Below the pieces are notes generated by a model. It was not told the origin of the DNA, did not search any database, and saw nothing but the letters and a program-made list of their open reading frames with translations. Below, piece after piece: positions 51,490 to 61,206 of a stretch of 64,000 bases of DNA. Origin of the DNA: Pseudomonadota bacterium (GTDB lineage: Bacteria > Bdellovibrionota_B > Oligoflexia > Oligoflexales > CAIYRB01); contig JAPLFY010000040.1 of the NCBI GenBank assembly GCA_026390435.1, positions 104,223 to 168,222 on the forward strand, read 5' to 3'. A program made the translations under genes and the position numbers. The number at the start of each line of letters is the position of its first letter. Position 1 is the stretch's first letter.

Positions 51490-52116
51490 TCACAGACCGC
51501 CTCTCCCTGTTGCACCACGGCATTCAATGCCGTCCAGAGCGTCCGGATCAAGATTTGCCCGACATGCAGCCATACGTAACGCGGCCCGTGCTAGACATTC
51601 GTTTTTTGCAGCACCAGTAATTTTCTGGTCCTCAGTTAAAGCCTGACCGGCATAGGAAGTTGCCGTACAGACTGATGGCTTGACGTTTTCTTTGCACACA
51701 GCCTGCGTCCCCGGACAGTGTCCACCCGTCGCATCTGGTACACACCGCACATCACCGAGCTTAGACGGCAAGAGCTTACGCGAGCAAGCTTCTTTATTGA
51801 GTCGCAATCGGCCTACACAAACATTACTGCCCCACACCATCAAGCGCGTTGACAGTGGCTGTTCCTTACCTTCATAAGTGCCTGCCGAACACACCACAGG
51901 TGCGTAGTTCATCGGGCAAATCACGTCACTGATTGGGCACTCAATAGCAGCCACAACCGTATTGTTTGATGGCTTAGTCTCAACTTTCACCTCTGCCTTA
52001 GGCTCCACCAAAACTGGCGCCTTTACCTCATCCGTCCGCTCGGACGTAGGCGCAGTCGTGGCGCAAGCTATCAAAAGATTTACCGAGAGCAGCAGAATCA
52101 GACCACTTTGCCGCAT
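51490..52116 (-). CDS. Cys-rich lipoprotein
   Basis: This 208-residue lipoprotein has lipobox LIAC, a Pro/Lys/Val linker (20-55), then about ten Cys in two similar halves (CPMNYAPVVCSAGTYEGKE and CKENVKPSVCTATSYAGQA; each followed by a C-x3-R/L segment), suggesting a duplicated disulphide-rich domain. It abuts flgD (overlap one base) and precedes the paralogue at 50943. Function unknown. Confidence 0.72.
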   Translation of the reverse strand: MRQSGLILLLSVNLLIACATTAPTSERTDEVKAPVLVEPKAEVKVETKPSNNTVVAAIECPISDVICPMNYAPVVCSAGTYEGKEQPLSTRLMVWGSNVCVGRLRLNKEACSRKLLPSKLGDVRCVPDATGGHCPGTQAVCKENVKPSVCTATSYAGQALTEDQKITGAAKNECLARAALRMAACRANLDPDALDGIECRGATGRGGL

Positions 52117-53258
52117 TAATGAGCCTCTTTCACGGGTGCAGTGTTCACCGCTTTGTTCACCTCTTTAGTATCAACCGTTGGAGTGACCTTAGCGACTGGA
52201 GCGCTAGGCGCAGGTGCCTTAGGTGGAGCACTAGCGACTGGGGCATTAGGCGCCGGCGCCTTCACTGGCGGTGCACCAGCCGCTCCTGACTCGATCAGTT
52301 TTGCAATTGCATCAGCACTTGGTCCGACACCCTCTGGTGCCTTGGCTACAGGCTTAGCAGCTGCATTGCTTGCCGGTGTTGTGCCGCCGATTGACGACAC
52401 ATCGCGAACACCGACTTTACCAATTTGGGTATAGAATGCCCCCCCAGTATCATGCAGATCTACACCAGTAACTTTTAGCGTACTCGCAATACTCGTGGGG
52501 ATCGGCTGATTGTTCATATCTGTGGCAACGACGTTGAAAGTATAAGCACCATTTGACAACTTCTTACCGTCTTTACCAACATCATTCCATTCGAGTTTCG
52601 ACTCGCCGGATGGCAAAGGCCCGATATCCGTGGACGCCACTAGGGCACCAGCGCCGTCGCGCACTTCGATCTTAGTGTTGACGGATTCCTGGTCCAGTTT
52701 AACGCGCGCGTCCGTTACCATCTGACTGTTCTCAATCATCAACTTTCCGTTACCGAGGGTTACGTCCTTGCCAACAAAGTTAATTAGATTGACGGCCCGA
52801 CCAATAGCCTCGTCGGTCTGCATTTTCTCAAGATTTTTATTCACGTTCATCATCTGCTCAAGGCCGTGGAACTGCGCCAGCTGGGACGCCATCTGAGCGC
52901 TGTCATCTGGATTCAGCGGATCTTGATTGCGCATCTGGGTCACAAACAGCTTAAGAAACGCATCTTTATCAAGCTCGTTTTGCGGCTTGCGCGACTTATC
53001 AGGGTTTGCCTTATCGCTCATCATCTTGGCAAATTCTTCGTCACTCTTCGCGGCACGCAAGGTGTCGCCATTCTTTTGCGCTGCTCGGTCGCGCGCAGAA
53101 TCGTCGTTTGAGTTCATCAAAACGTCGCGAAAATTGACCTTTTCCTTGCTATTGCTTTCTTTAGCCGGCGCATTCGGATCGTTGACCTTCGCATCGCTAA
53201 AGTCGCGAATAGAGGGCGATTCGAAGGGCTTAAATTTTGCTTCCAGAGCCCCATTCAT
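52116..53258 (-). CDS. flgD: Flagellar hook assembly protein FlgD
   Basis: This 380-residue hook-capping protein has the FlgD N-terminal signature DAFLKLFVTQMRNQDPLNP near residue 100, then the FlgD Ig/tudor-like region (VKLDQESVNTKIEVRDGAGA, NDVGKDGKKLSNGAYTF). It is longer than usual because of a ~75-residue N-terminal extension and a Pro/Ala/Val-rich C-terminal tail (about 300-380). It follows fliK by 32 bp, a normal fliK-flgD order; the rest of the flagellar cluster is not adjacent. Confidence 0.93.
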   Translation of the reverse strand: MNGALEAKFKPFESPSIRDFSDAKVNDPNAPAKESNSKEKVNFRDVLMNSNDDSARDRAAQKNGDTLRAAKSDEEFAKMMSDKANPDKSRKPQNELDKDAFLKLFVTQMRNQDPLNPDDSAQMASQLAQFHGLEQMMNVNKNLEKMQTDEAIGRAVNLINFVGKDVTLGNGKLMIENSQMVTDARVKLDQESVNTKIEVRDGAGALVASTDIGPLPSGESKLEWNDVGKDGKKLSNGAYTFNVVATDMNNQPIPTSIASTLKVTGVDLHDTGGAFYTQIGKVGVRDVSSIGGTTPASNAAAKPVAKAPEGVGPSADAIAKLIESGAAGAPPVKAPAPNAPVASAPPKAPAPSAPVAKVTPTVDTKEVNKAVNTAPVKEAH

Positions 53259-53290
53259 ATGTTCCAGCTCCTATGCTTAAACTTCAGAGA

Positions 53291-55543
53291 TTATGCGCGT
53301 ACCGCGATGCGACCGCCATTAGAGGTAATTACATTCGGCATATTTACAGGCTCAAACCGCACCGAACTTTGGCGCGCAACATTACCAACACCCTGAATAC
53401 CACTTTGGGATCTTTGGTCCGCTTGTTGACGTCCATCAAAGCCACGCCCACTGTTCTGCCCCGCATTGTTGTCAAAACCGGCAAATCCATTAGGCTGCCT
53501 ACCTTGAACGCCGACCTCTACGTTACCTAGCCGAACATTCTGCACCGACAGTGCATTCTTTAATTGGCCTAGCTCAGCCATCATGGCTTCACGGACTCGG
53601 TCAGAGCTGGTAATGACGCGCATATCCATCTGATCTTTATTCATGTTGATCGCGACCTGCATCGATCCTAGTTCAGGCGAACCCAAATCAAGGCGCACAG
53701 TGCCGCCACCTTCTCTGACCATCATCGTGGCGTGATTCATCACCTTCTGCATAATCTGAAAGCGTTGCTGCGGAGACAACCCAACTTCGGCATTTTCGCC
53801 GCGAGCAGCGAAGGTAGAGGGCGCACTATTTGTTTTGGACGGTTGAGCGACAGATCTATTTATTGACGCATCGTTGACCGACTTTTCTTGGCCAAATTGG
53901 GGACCACCTTGATTACTGCTGCCATTATCTTGCCGAGATGAGGAGTCACCGCCACCACGGCTTGAATTAGCCGCAAGATCTGGCACCGCAAGCCGCGCAT
54001 CGAGGACTTGGCCAGATGCATCTGATATTCCTGGCAGCCTAGCCTTTGTGGATGACTTAAGATCGGCACCATCAAGTCTATTCATCAATTTTTCGACGGC
54101 AGCAAATTGAGCACCGACCGTAGCCGGTGCATTATTTAATGCGGCAGAAAATGGCGAGGTCCCAATTGGCGAGTTAGGGCCATACAGTATCGAACTATCC
54201 GCCGCAGCATTATCAGCAGAGTCAGCAGAGTCAGCAGCAAGCTTTTGAACATCAAACCGCATAGTATCGACACCCTTTAATTGCTCACCCATAACGGCGA
54301 AAGCATCAAAAGTTGCCCGATTCATCGATGCTGGGCCCTGCGTCAGCAAATCGTCTGTTCGGATCTGATCCGGAAACTCAGCCATCCGATCGACTGACAT
54401 TAAGGTCCGGGGATCAGCATTTAACTGATTCAAGCGATCGCTACCGAACGATGTTAGATTTGCTTGCGCAACACCAAGGCCAGCAGCAAACTGCATGGCC
54501 GCTAGCTGAGGATCGACTTCAGTAATCAAAAATTCTTGCTGATCAGGACTGGCCAGTATTTTAAACATCTGCACTCTTTCGGGGCGCACACCCTCGATTT
54601 TGATGCCACTGCTCATGTCGGCAAGCTTAACTAGATCTACTGGCACCGCCTGTTGCTGAACCTGCAATTGCTGTGCTGCGAGCAAGGCACTAGCGTTGAG
54701 GAGGTTAGCGGTGGCTAAATTAGCATTGAGTTGATCTAAGCGATCTTCATTTAAGTTAGGAAGAGGTCTGTCCAAATTGCCAACACGAGCATCAACTACG
54801 CAATAACCGACGCTGTCATTGACGGGTGGGACGCCAGATAATTTTTCGGTGATTTTTGTATCACCAGCAGAGAGTCCGTTGTTTGCAGCTTGTGCGCCCA
54901 TTCCATTTAGTGCCACAGCTCGGTTCAAGTAAGGCGTCATACCCTCGGCAAGGATATTGCCCTTGAGCAGACTGAGCTCAGCAAGTACACGCTGGGGATC
55001 GACGCCGATCGCCTTGAGAAAAGACGCGGGGGTGATTTGCTCATTAAAATCTAGGCCGAGCTTGTTTGCTTCCGCTGTAAATGCAGGCGGCAGCCCAAGG
55101 TCCCGGATCATCTCGTTGATAGTTGTAGGTTGGTTCATAAAGCCAATGAGGTCATCTTGGGCCAACGCATCACCAAGAAATTTACTATCACTTGGAAGGG
55201 TAGGAATCTTTGCTTGGTCCAACTGTTCTAGATGGCCCGAGAGGAAAGCCACCGTTGGCGTGGATTCCACACTTTCACGACTGGAATTAGCTGCCTTCTT
55301 TACTGTTTCCGTGATCTTCTTCGGTTGATCAGACGATACAGTCCGATCTTTTTCGGTTGGTGCCTTGGCTTCTCGATCTGGCCCACGACTCAATTCATCA
55401 GCAAAGCTGCGTCCCGCCGTATCGTCACGACGCGCTGCAACCTGATTAACTGATGGCACTTTCGGTGCTGCTCTCGCAATATCGGCAGCCGGGGTTGGCG
55501 CGACAGAGAGAGGAAGCGTCGATTTGGCGATGTCATTAGCCAC
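53291..55543 (-). CDS. fliK: Flagellar hook-length control protein FliK
   Basis: This 750-residue protein is long for FliK. The N-terminal two-thirds are low-complexity and Asn/Asp/Ala-rich, as expected for a molecular ruler. The conserved C-terminal Flg_hook domain is at about 605-690 (GGTVRLDLGSPELGSMQVAI ... LGQLKNALSVQNVRLGNVEV). CAGGAG precedes the ATG. It controls hook length by switching the export apparatus. A sigma-54-like promoter lies ~100 bp upstream. Confidence 0.93.
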   Translation of the reverse strand: MANDIAKSTLPLSVAPTPAADIARAAPKVPSVNQVAARRDDTAGRSFADELSRGPDREAKAPTEKDRTVSSDQPKKITETVKKAANSSRESVESTPTVAFLSGHLEQLDQAKIPTLPSDSKFLGDALAQDDLIGFMNQPTTINEMIRDLGLPPAFTAEANKLGLDFNEQITPASFLKAIGVDPQRVLAELSLLKGNILAEGMTPYLNRAVALNGMGAQAANNGLSAGDTKITEKLSGVPPVNDSVGYCVVDARVGNLDRPLPNLNEDRLDQLNANLATANLLNASALLAAQQLQVQQQAVPVDLVKLADMSSGIKIEGVRPERVQMFKILASPDQQEFLITEVDPQLAAMQFAAGLGVAQANLTSFGSDRLNQLNADPRTLMSVDRMAEFPDQIRTDDLLTQGPASMNRATFDAFAVMGEQLKGVDTMRFDVQKLAADSADSADNAAADSSILYGPNSPIGTSPFSAALNNAPATVGAQFAAVEKLMNRLDGADLKSSTKARLPGISDASGQVLDARLAVPDLAANSSRGGGDSSSRQDNGSSNQGGPQFGQEKSVNDASINRSVAQPSKTNSAPSTFAARGENAEVGLSPQQRFQIMQKVMNHATMMVREGGGTVRLDLGSPELGSMQVAINMNKDQMDMRVITSSDRVREAMMAELGQLKNALSVQNVRLGNVEVGVQGRQPNGFAGFDNNAGQNSGRGFDGRQQADQRSQSGIQGVGNVARQSSVRFEPVNMPNVITSNGGRIAVRA

Positions 55544-55640
55544 GATGAGTCACTCCTGAAATGAGGAGAATCCACTTGCATGAATTGCGAAAGCAAAATG
55601 GAGGAGGGAGACAGGACGAAGATGATGCAGCGGCATGTCT

Positions 55641-55658
55641 AAAGCACGATTCGTGCCA
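55641..55658 (-). promoter_or_regulatory. Sigma-54-like promoter of fliK-flgD
   Basis: Read on the minus strand, TGGCACGAATCGTGCTTT keeps the -24 GG and -12 GC with exactly ten bases between and one mismatch in the TTGC block. It points at fliK, as in many RpoN-controlled hook operons. The site is also nearly palindromic, so another role is possible. Confidence 0.45.
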
Positions 55659-55728
55659 GGGTCGATAAGCAAGAAATACAGTGCCTTAGGACGGGTGATT
55701 CGCCGTGAACCAGGCAATTATAACCATA

Positions 55729-56538
55729 TTATAGGTGATTTATGCCTAGCCAATTCTCTAAAGTGGTGGTCAGTTCCTCTGGCTTATCCAAACTGATTTC
55801 ATGGCCTGCTCCGTCTATCTTAACCACCGTCGAGCGAGGCAGTAACTTCGCTAAATTGATGCTGTTGATGTTCGGGACAAACTGATCGTCTCCACCATAA
55901 ATCACTAGTGTCGGGATATCTAAATTACCAAGGCGTTTTTTCACTAAAAAACGACTAGCTGCGGCAAGTTGTTTAACCACAGTCAGCGCGCCAAAACCGT
56001 GTTGCTGAGCTATCTCAGCATATGATTGAGCTATCTGAGCTTTCTTGGCTGCGTCACAGGTAGGGGATACCAGTACATCGACCAAGGAAGTATGAAAGCG
56101 TTCATCACGAAAACGTACAATGCTCGACAGTGCCAAAACGGCCTTCGGCGACAGCCGCAGGGTGCGTTGCCCACCGATACTGGTATTCATCACCACGATA
56201 GACTGCGTGCGCTCGGGGTACTTAAGACCAGTCGCTAGAGCCACCATCCCCCCTAGAGAAACCCCCATCATATGCGCTTTTTCTAAATGCAAATGATCGA
56301 GGACTCGGACGACATCTTCAGCATTTGCAAATAAATCATCACGCCAACGATATCGCTGAGTAGAGAGCCCCATGCCACGCAGTTCGATGGCAATAACTCG
56401 AGCACTCTGCGCCAAGCGCTGGTCATAGCCTAGCCAATGCTTCACTGAACGACCTAAGCCGCGCAGCAGTACCACTGGCTCACCACTGCCGTGAACTTCA
56501 TAATACAGCGAGCCATCCCCTGACGCGATATATCCCAC
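55729..56538 (-). CDS. Alpha/beta hydrolase
   Basis: This 269-residue alpha/beta hydrolase has the nucleophile elbow GVSLGGMVAL, the acid in YGGDDQFVP and the catalytic His in GAGHEISL, with oxyanion region LLRGLGRS. The ester or thioester substrate is not evident. Five bases separate it from the upstream M1 aminopeptidase gene, so the two are co-transcribed. Confidence 0.9.
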   Translation of the reverse strand: MGYIASGDGSLYYEVHGSGEPVVLLRGLGRSVKHWLGYDQRLAQSARVIAIELRGMGLSTQRYRWRDDLFANAEDVVRVLDHLHLEKAHMMGVSLGGMVALATGLKYPERTQSIVVMNTSIGGQRTLRLSPKAVLALSSIVRFRDERFHTSLVDVLVSPTCDAAKKAQIAQSYAEIAQQHGFGALTVVKQLAAASRFLVKKRLGNLDIPTLVIYGGDDQFVPNINSINLAKLLPRSTVVKIDGAGHEISLDKPEELTTTLENWLGINHL

Positions 56539-56543
56539 GGAGC

Positions 56544-59135
56544 TTACTCCTTGTCTTCGAGTTCCTGCACGCGTTCGCTGAGCTTTCTAATTTTACCCTG
56601 AAGCTCCTCAAGTTGTCGCTGCAGGCCCATCACTTCAGGTTGGTCTTGCCGCCTAAGGTCGGCGAGTATGTGATCGATTACCACCTTTTGCTGGAGTGGC
56701 AGAGTTGCACGAAAGGCTTCAAGATTTGGAATTTCCTCGTGGGCTCGCGCAGCCTTAAGTGCCTTCGCCGCTTCCAAGCGGATATTAAGCTCCGGATCAC
56801 GAAGTAACTCTCGACAACGCTCGATAATCAGCGAACGGGTCGGTAGCGTCACGTAGGGGACTAATTGAGCTAAGCCTTGTACGGCTCCATCCCGAGCTCG
56901 ATATGGGGTGCGCCCCACCTGACTAGCTTCAATAAGAGACGGAGCCAACTTCTCCATACGAGTGATCCCTAGCGATTTTAGAGCTGCTGACTGCTCGGTA
57001 CCGCTCGTAGGATCACTGACCTCGGCAGCTGCGCTCAGGAGGTGCAATGGAGCCGCTTGCCGCTGAGCCCCCAAAGCTGCAAACGCCGCAGCCACAGACT
57101 GAGGCCCGAGATCACCACGCGCTAAGCGCTGTTCAATGGCTTTTTGAAGCTGGGAATCACGATAAAGTGATGCTGCGTGAAAGACCTCAGGTAGTACCAG
57201 AGCGTCGCGCTCGCTATCCACAAAGTCACGAATGGACTTAACCGAATCCGCACTATTCGTCTCAGCGAGTGCTTTGAGAATTTCCTTACGCACACCCCAA
57301 AACGGCTCGTTTAGATAGGCCTCAACCACGGCCTGAATATTTGCACGCTTACCTGATGAACTAAGCTGACGTGCGGCATGGATTCTACCTACAACGTCGT
57401 TGGCCTTGGTGAGTTGGCATTTTAACTTTGCTTCGCCTGGATCGAATTCAAGCTTATGCAATACCCGACCACGGGGGTCAAAACGGATCTGCTCCGGATC
57501 CGACACCATCGGAATCTCGAAGGTATGGCGCGCTGCCGACAACTTGATCTCCCGAAGATGCGACTCGCCACCTATAGTCCAGCCTAATTCGGTAGTCAGG
57601 ACGAAGGCCGGTATGTCCTTTTTCTCGTCCACCTGCTTTTGAACGATCTCGAAATTGCCAAGCTTCTTCGCATCGTCGTAACTGAAAGTAACTTTTATAT
57701 CTGGGTAACCTGGCGTGTAAACCCATTGGTCGAATAATTGCTGAAGAGCGCGACCAGAATGCTTCTCGAGCATCCGCTGCCAATCTTGCGTCTCCACAAC
57801 CTGTTCTCTGTGCGTGACCAAATAATCGGTTACAGCACGCCAAAAAACTGCGTCACCCAATTCCCAACGCAATGTGTGAAGACGGCATGCTCCTCCTGGG
57901 TACAAATGCCGGTCATACATCTGCCATGATGACGTAAACTTGCGTGTCACCAAGGGCCGGGAATAATGGTCATCGGCCTCTGAAAAATAGGCCCTCGCAT
58001 TGCAAAAAAGATCATAAAGCTGCTCGTCGCTGCCTTTTTGGTCTTCTAACCAGCAAGTCTCCATGTAAGTGGCCCAAGACTCTTTGAGCCAAGCATGAGC
58101 AAAGTCACGGCAAACGACCAAATCGCCAAAATAAGCATGGGCCATTTCGTGTACATTGACCTGATCAACTAGCCACGTACCTTCCGGGGCAGCACGTTCG
58201 GTTTGGACAAAATGATCACTCCAGCTCACTAAGGAGACGTTCTCCATCGCCCCGCCAAACTCAGGCAAAGCGAATTGATAGTATTTTGGGAACGGAAATG
58301 GCACGCCGAGCTTAGCCGTAATCCACGCGAGCATGCTACGGGTGCGACCAAAAGTTCGTTCCAGATCGCGCGAGGTGAAATCTTTACATCCGTAATATGC
58401 GAGGGGAATGCCCTCAAACTCACCATCGTTAAAGCGGACGAAATCACCCACAGCAAAACACACTAGATAGCTGGGACAGCGTTGTTCGAGGCGCCACAAT
58501 GCAGTTTTAGTACCGTCGTCATTGATCTCCTCAGATATCAGCTGTCCGTTGGCTAGAATCGTGAGGTTAGCCGCAGCGGTCAGACGGAACTCAAGCGACG
58601 TACGAACGTTGGGGAGGTCTACACACGCTAACCAATAGCGAGCCAATTCTGTCTCGTGATCAGTCGCAGCATAAAGAGGCTTGTGTGGATCCTCGGCAGT
58701 CGGCTGCATAAAAAACAATCCACTGACCGGCCTATGCACGCGGTACCTGACTTCAACCATCCGGTGCTCGTCGACCACAAAGGGCTCGCCCCAAGTGATT
58801 TTAATCTTCGCCCCGTCGTAAGACCAGGTTAGCGGTAAATTGGAAATATCCTTCACTTCGACGTTTTCGAAGGAAATGCCATCTAGTGTGAGCGTCCGAA
58901 TCCCTGCCACCCTACCAACAACAGTAGTAATAACGCGCATCTCAGCACTCTGCTGGGCAAGGTCAAGCTTTGCCCAGATCTTGATGGCCATGGGCTCGAT
59001 TTCAAGACTGGGGGGATAGTGAGCGATCGCCCCAGCGCCGCCAAACGCGCCCGACAGAGCTTTGCCGCGCCGGCAGTGACAGCTTCCTTGATGACCCAAC
59101 ACCAGCGATCCAGCGGCCATTTTCGCCATCGACAC
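56544..59135 (-). CDS. M1-family aminopeptidase with extended C-terminus
   Basis: This 863-residue M1 metallopeptidase has GGAMENV (exopeptidase motif, ~294) and zinc site HEMAHAYFGD (~329) with the third ligand Glu in KESWATY (~352). An N-terminal beta-domain precedes it. After the catalytic domain a long helical region (about 600-830) with repeats such as LLRDPELNIRLEAAKALKAA resembles HEAT repeats, and the end is a coiled coil (LQRQLEELQGKIRKLSERVQ). The GTG at 59135 or ATG at 59129 both fit AAGGAG. No signal peptide is seen, so it is probably cytoplasmic. Confidence 0.9.
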   Translation of the reverse strand: MSMAKMAAGSLVLGHQGSCHCRRGKALSGAFGGAGAIAHYPPSLEIEPMAIKIWAKLDLAQQSAEMRVITTVVGRVAGIRTLTLDGISFENVEVKDISNLPLTWSYDGAKIKITWGEPFVVDEHRMVEVRYRVHRPVSGLFFMQPTAEDPHKPLYAATDHETELARYWLACVDLPNVRTSLEFRLTAAANLTILANGQLISEEINDDGTKTALWRLEQRCPSYLVCFAVGDFVRFNDGEFEGIPLAYYGCKDFTSRDLERTFGRTRSMLAWITAKLGVPFPFPKYYQFALPEFGGAMENVSLVSWSDHFVQTERAAPEGTWLVDQVNVHEMAHAYFGDLVVCRDFAHAWLKESWATYMETCWLEDQKGSDEQLYDLFCNARAYFSEADDHYSRPLVTRKFTSSWQMYDRHLYPGGACRLHTLRWELGDAVFWRAVTDYLVTHREQVVETQDWQRMLEKHSGRALQQLFDQWVYTPGYPDIKVTFSYDDAKKLGNFEIVQKQVDEKKDIPAFVLTTELGWTIGGESHLREIKLSAARHTFEIPMVSDPEQIRFDPRGRVLHKLEFDPGEAKLKCQLTKANDVVGRIHAARQLSSSGKRANIQAVVEAYLNEPFWGVRKEILKALAETNSADSVKSIRDFVDSERDALVLPEVFHAASLYRDSQLQKAIEQRLARGDLGPQSVAAAFAALGAQRQAAPLHLLSAAAEVSDPTSGTEQSAALKSLGITRMEKLAPSLIEASQVGRTPYRARDGAVQGLAQLVPYVTLPTRSLIIERCRELLRDPELNIRLEAAKALKAARAHEEIPNLEAFRATLPLQQKVVIDHILADLRRQDQPEVMGLQRQLEELQGKIRKLSERVQELEDKE

Positions 59136-59245
59136 GTCACTCCTTGAATTGATTTCGGTAGGTTATCTCTTTTTTAGCTATACCGTCAGAGCGCCATGGT
59201 GTCTATCCACAGGTATTTTTGATTCTCTAGATCGTGGGATTCCAG

Positions 59246-59319
59246 TTGACAGAAAGCCGTCTAATGGACAAATATGTGACCCTTCGCTAGGGGTATCCAG
59301 TTTCGGAGGAAGTGTTCTT
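59246..59319 (+). promoter_or_regulatory. Promoter and leader of the rplU-rpmA operon
   Basis: TTGACA (59246-59251) is followed at 16 bp by ACAAAT (three of six matches to TATAAT), an acceptable promoter for rplU. GGAGGA (59305-59310) is its ribosome site. No clear L21 leader structure was identified. Confidence 0.45.
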
Positions 59320-59628
59320 ATGTACGCGGTGATAGTAGCCGGTTGCCGGCAGTTTAAAGTAGAGCAAGGTCAGACTCTGACCATCGACCGGGTCCCTGGT
59401 AACCCTGGTGACAATTACAAATTCGACCAAGTCCTAATGGTTGGCGGTGAGACTGTAAAAGTCGGTGCCCCTACCGTGGCCGGCGCTTCTGTAGAGGCCA
59501 CCATTAAGAGCCAAGGCAAGGGCGAAAAAATAATTGTTTTCAAATACAAGCGCCGGAAGAACTACAAGCGCACACGCGGCCATCGTCAGCCGATTACTGT
59601 GCTTGAGATCAAAGCTATCCACGCTTAA
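59320..59628 (+). CDS. rplU: 50S ribosomal protein L21
   Basis: L21 is 102 residues: MYAVIVAGCRQFKVEQGQTL at the start and GEKIIVFKYKRRKNYKRTRG near the end. The ATG at 59320 has GGAGGA nine bases upstream; the ORF extends further upstream only by chance. It binds 23S rRNA in the large subunit. rpmA and obg follow, the classical order. Confidence 0.97.
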   Translation: MYAVIVAGCRQFKVEQGQTLTIDRVPGNPGDNYKFDQVLMVGGETVKVGAPTVAGASVEATIKSQGKGEKIIVFKYKRRKNYKRTRGHRQPITVLEIKAIHA

Positions 59629-59658
59629 TTCTGGAATGTAAGAGAAGAGGGCTAGTCA

Positions 59659-59916
59659 ATGGCACACAAGAAAGCCGGTGGTAGTACTAGAAACGGTCGC
59701 GACTCAAACCCGCAGTACCGTGGGATCAAGGTTTACGGCGGGCAGAGCGTGACTGCAGGGAGCATCATCGTTCGCCAGGTCGGCGAGACGGTTAAGCAAG
59801 GTGTGAACGTCGGCCTGGGCCGCGATTTCACTCTGTTTGCTTTGGTTGACGGCACTGTCAATTATGAGACAGTCGCAGGCAATCGCAAGCGCGTCAGCGT
59901 TCACCCGCACGCTTAA
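59659..59916 (+). CDS. rpmA: 50S ribosomal protein L27
   Basis: L27 is 85 residues: [20 protein letters not shown] at the N-terminus, which reaches the peptidyl-transferase centre, then [14 protein letters not shown]. It has no N-terminal extension of the kind cleaved in Firmicutes. The 207-bp gap to obg contains no gene or obvious terminator. Confidence 0.98.
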   Translation: MAHKKAGGSTRNGRDSNPQYRGIKVYGGQSVTAGSIIVRQVGETVKQGVNVGLGRDFTLFALVDGTVNYETVAGNRKRVSVHPHA

Positions 59917-60123
59917 GTCAATGCCCCTCGCTCTTTGTGTATAGCAAATGCGATGGGTATTTGATCGTAAGTCAGGCCTAGCCAGGTTTCTTTAGCAAAG
60001 CACGGCTGGGTCTTATTTTATAAGCAGATAAACTTAAAAGCAGACCGAATCTCCCCACCGTCTCAAGCTGACTTTCCCTCTGGCCAGTTCTTCAACCCAA
60101 GTGCTCCAGTAGATTAAAATCAT

Positions 60124-61206
60124 ATGAAGTTTCTCGACAGTATTGAGATCAAGGTCAAAGCCGGCCGCGGTGGCGACGGTGTTGTCAGTTTCATGCGTTC
60201 CAAAGGTAAGCCCAAACTGGGGCCTGATGGTGGCGATGGTGGAACGGGCGGTAGCGTACTTATCGTCGGCACGCACCGTTTAAACACCCTGAGCTCCCTG
60301 CGCTACCGAGCAATTTACAGCGCTGAGGACGGTGTTCGCGGTGGTAGCAAACGCTGCCGTGGAAAATGCGGCGAGGACCTCATCCTCCCGATGCCTGTCG
60401 GCACCGTTGTCTATGACGACGCAACCGGCGAAAAAATCGGCGAACTTTTGGCTGAGGGCGAGGAACTTCTTGTAGCAATAGGTGGTCGCCACGGACTCGG
60501 CAACGTGCATTGGGTGCGCTCGACGCATCAAGCACCGGAAGAATTCCGCCCTGGCGCTCTAGGCGAAGAAAAAGATCTGAAGTTAGAACTTAAGCTACTT
60601 GCCGATGTGGGCTTGGCAGGCTTCCCTAACGCAGGCAAATCGACCCTACTTAGCCGTGTCAGTGCTGCTCGCCCGAAAATTGCCGACTACCCATTTACGA
60701 CCTTAGTGCCAAACCTGGGAGTAGTAGAACTAGCCGGTGATGACTATATTCAACGCGCTTTCGTTATGGCAGACGTACCAGGCCTGATTGAGGGTGCTAG
60801 TGAAGGCCGCGGCTTAGGACTACAGTTCCTAAAGCACCTTGAGCGGACCAGCGTCATTACTTATTTGATCGATGTCGCCAATCCAGAACAACAGCCTGCC
60901 GAGGCGCTACGCATACTCATGGATGAACTGGCTAATTTTAGCCCAGAGCTCGCGGGTAAACGCAGTCTTGTGGTGCTAAATAAAATTGAGTTGGTTGAAC
61001 CTGCTGAATTAGAGCTGCAGGCGCAGCTGCTGACTGCGGCTGGACATGAAGTCCTAACTATTTCAGCCGTGACGGGACAAGGTCTTAATAGTTTAAAACA
61101 AAGACTTTACACCCTCGTCAGCGAAGAGAAGCTTAACCAAAGCTTACTCGTGGACCCTGTGCCTGTGGTGGATATGGATGAGCGGACCAACTCCCCCCAC
61201 GCATGA
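60124..61206 (+). CDS. obg: GTPase Obg (CgtA)
   Basis: This 360-residue ribosome-assembly GTPase has a Gly-rich Obg fold at the N-terminus (KAGRGGDGVVSFMRSKGKPK ... GGDGGTGGSVL), then the G domain with GFPNAGKST, FTTLVPNLGVV, DVPGLIEGA and NKIE. It helps 50S maturation and the stress response. The upstream ribosome site is weak. The nadD start lies 29 bp inside its 3' end. Confidence 0.97.
   Translation: MKFLDSIEIKVKAGRGGDGVVSFMRSKGKPKLGPDGGDGGTGGSVLIVGTHRLNTLSSLRYRAIYSAEDGVRGGSKRCRGKCGEDLILPMPVGTVVYDDATGEKIGELLAEGEELLVAIGGRHGLGNVHWVRSTHQAPEEFRPGALGEEKDLKLELKLLADVGLAGFPNAGKSTLLSRVSAARPKIADYPFTTLVPNLGVVELAGDDYIQRAFVMADVPGLIEGASEGRGLGLQFLKHLERTSVITYLIDVANPEQQPAEALRILMDELANFSPELAGKRSLVVLNKIELVEPAELELQAQLLTAAGHEVLTISAVTGQGLNSLKQRLYTLVSEEKLNQSLLVDPVPVVDMDERTNSPHA

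Noticed and set aside
53860-54525. Overlapping frames opposite or within fliK
   Set aside because: They are antisense or shifted shadows of a long, clearly coding frame and have no ribosome sites.
59149-59319. N-terminal extension of L21
   Set aside because: L21 normally begins MYAVI; the extension contains promoter and ribosome-site sequences and has no family similarity.
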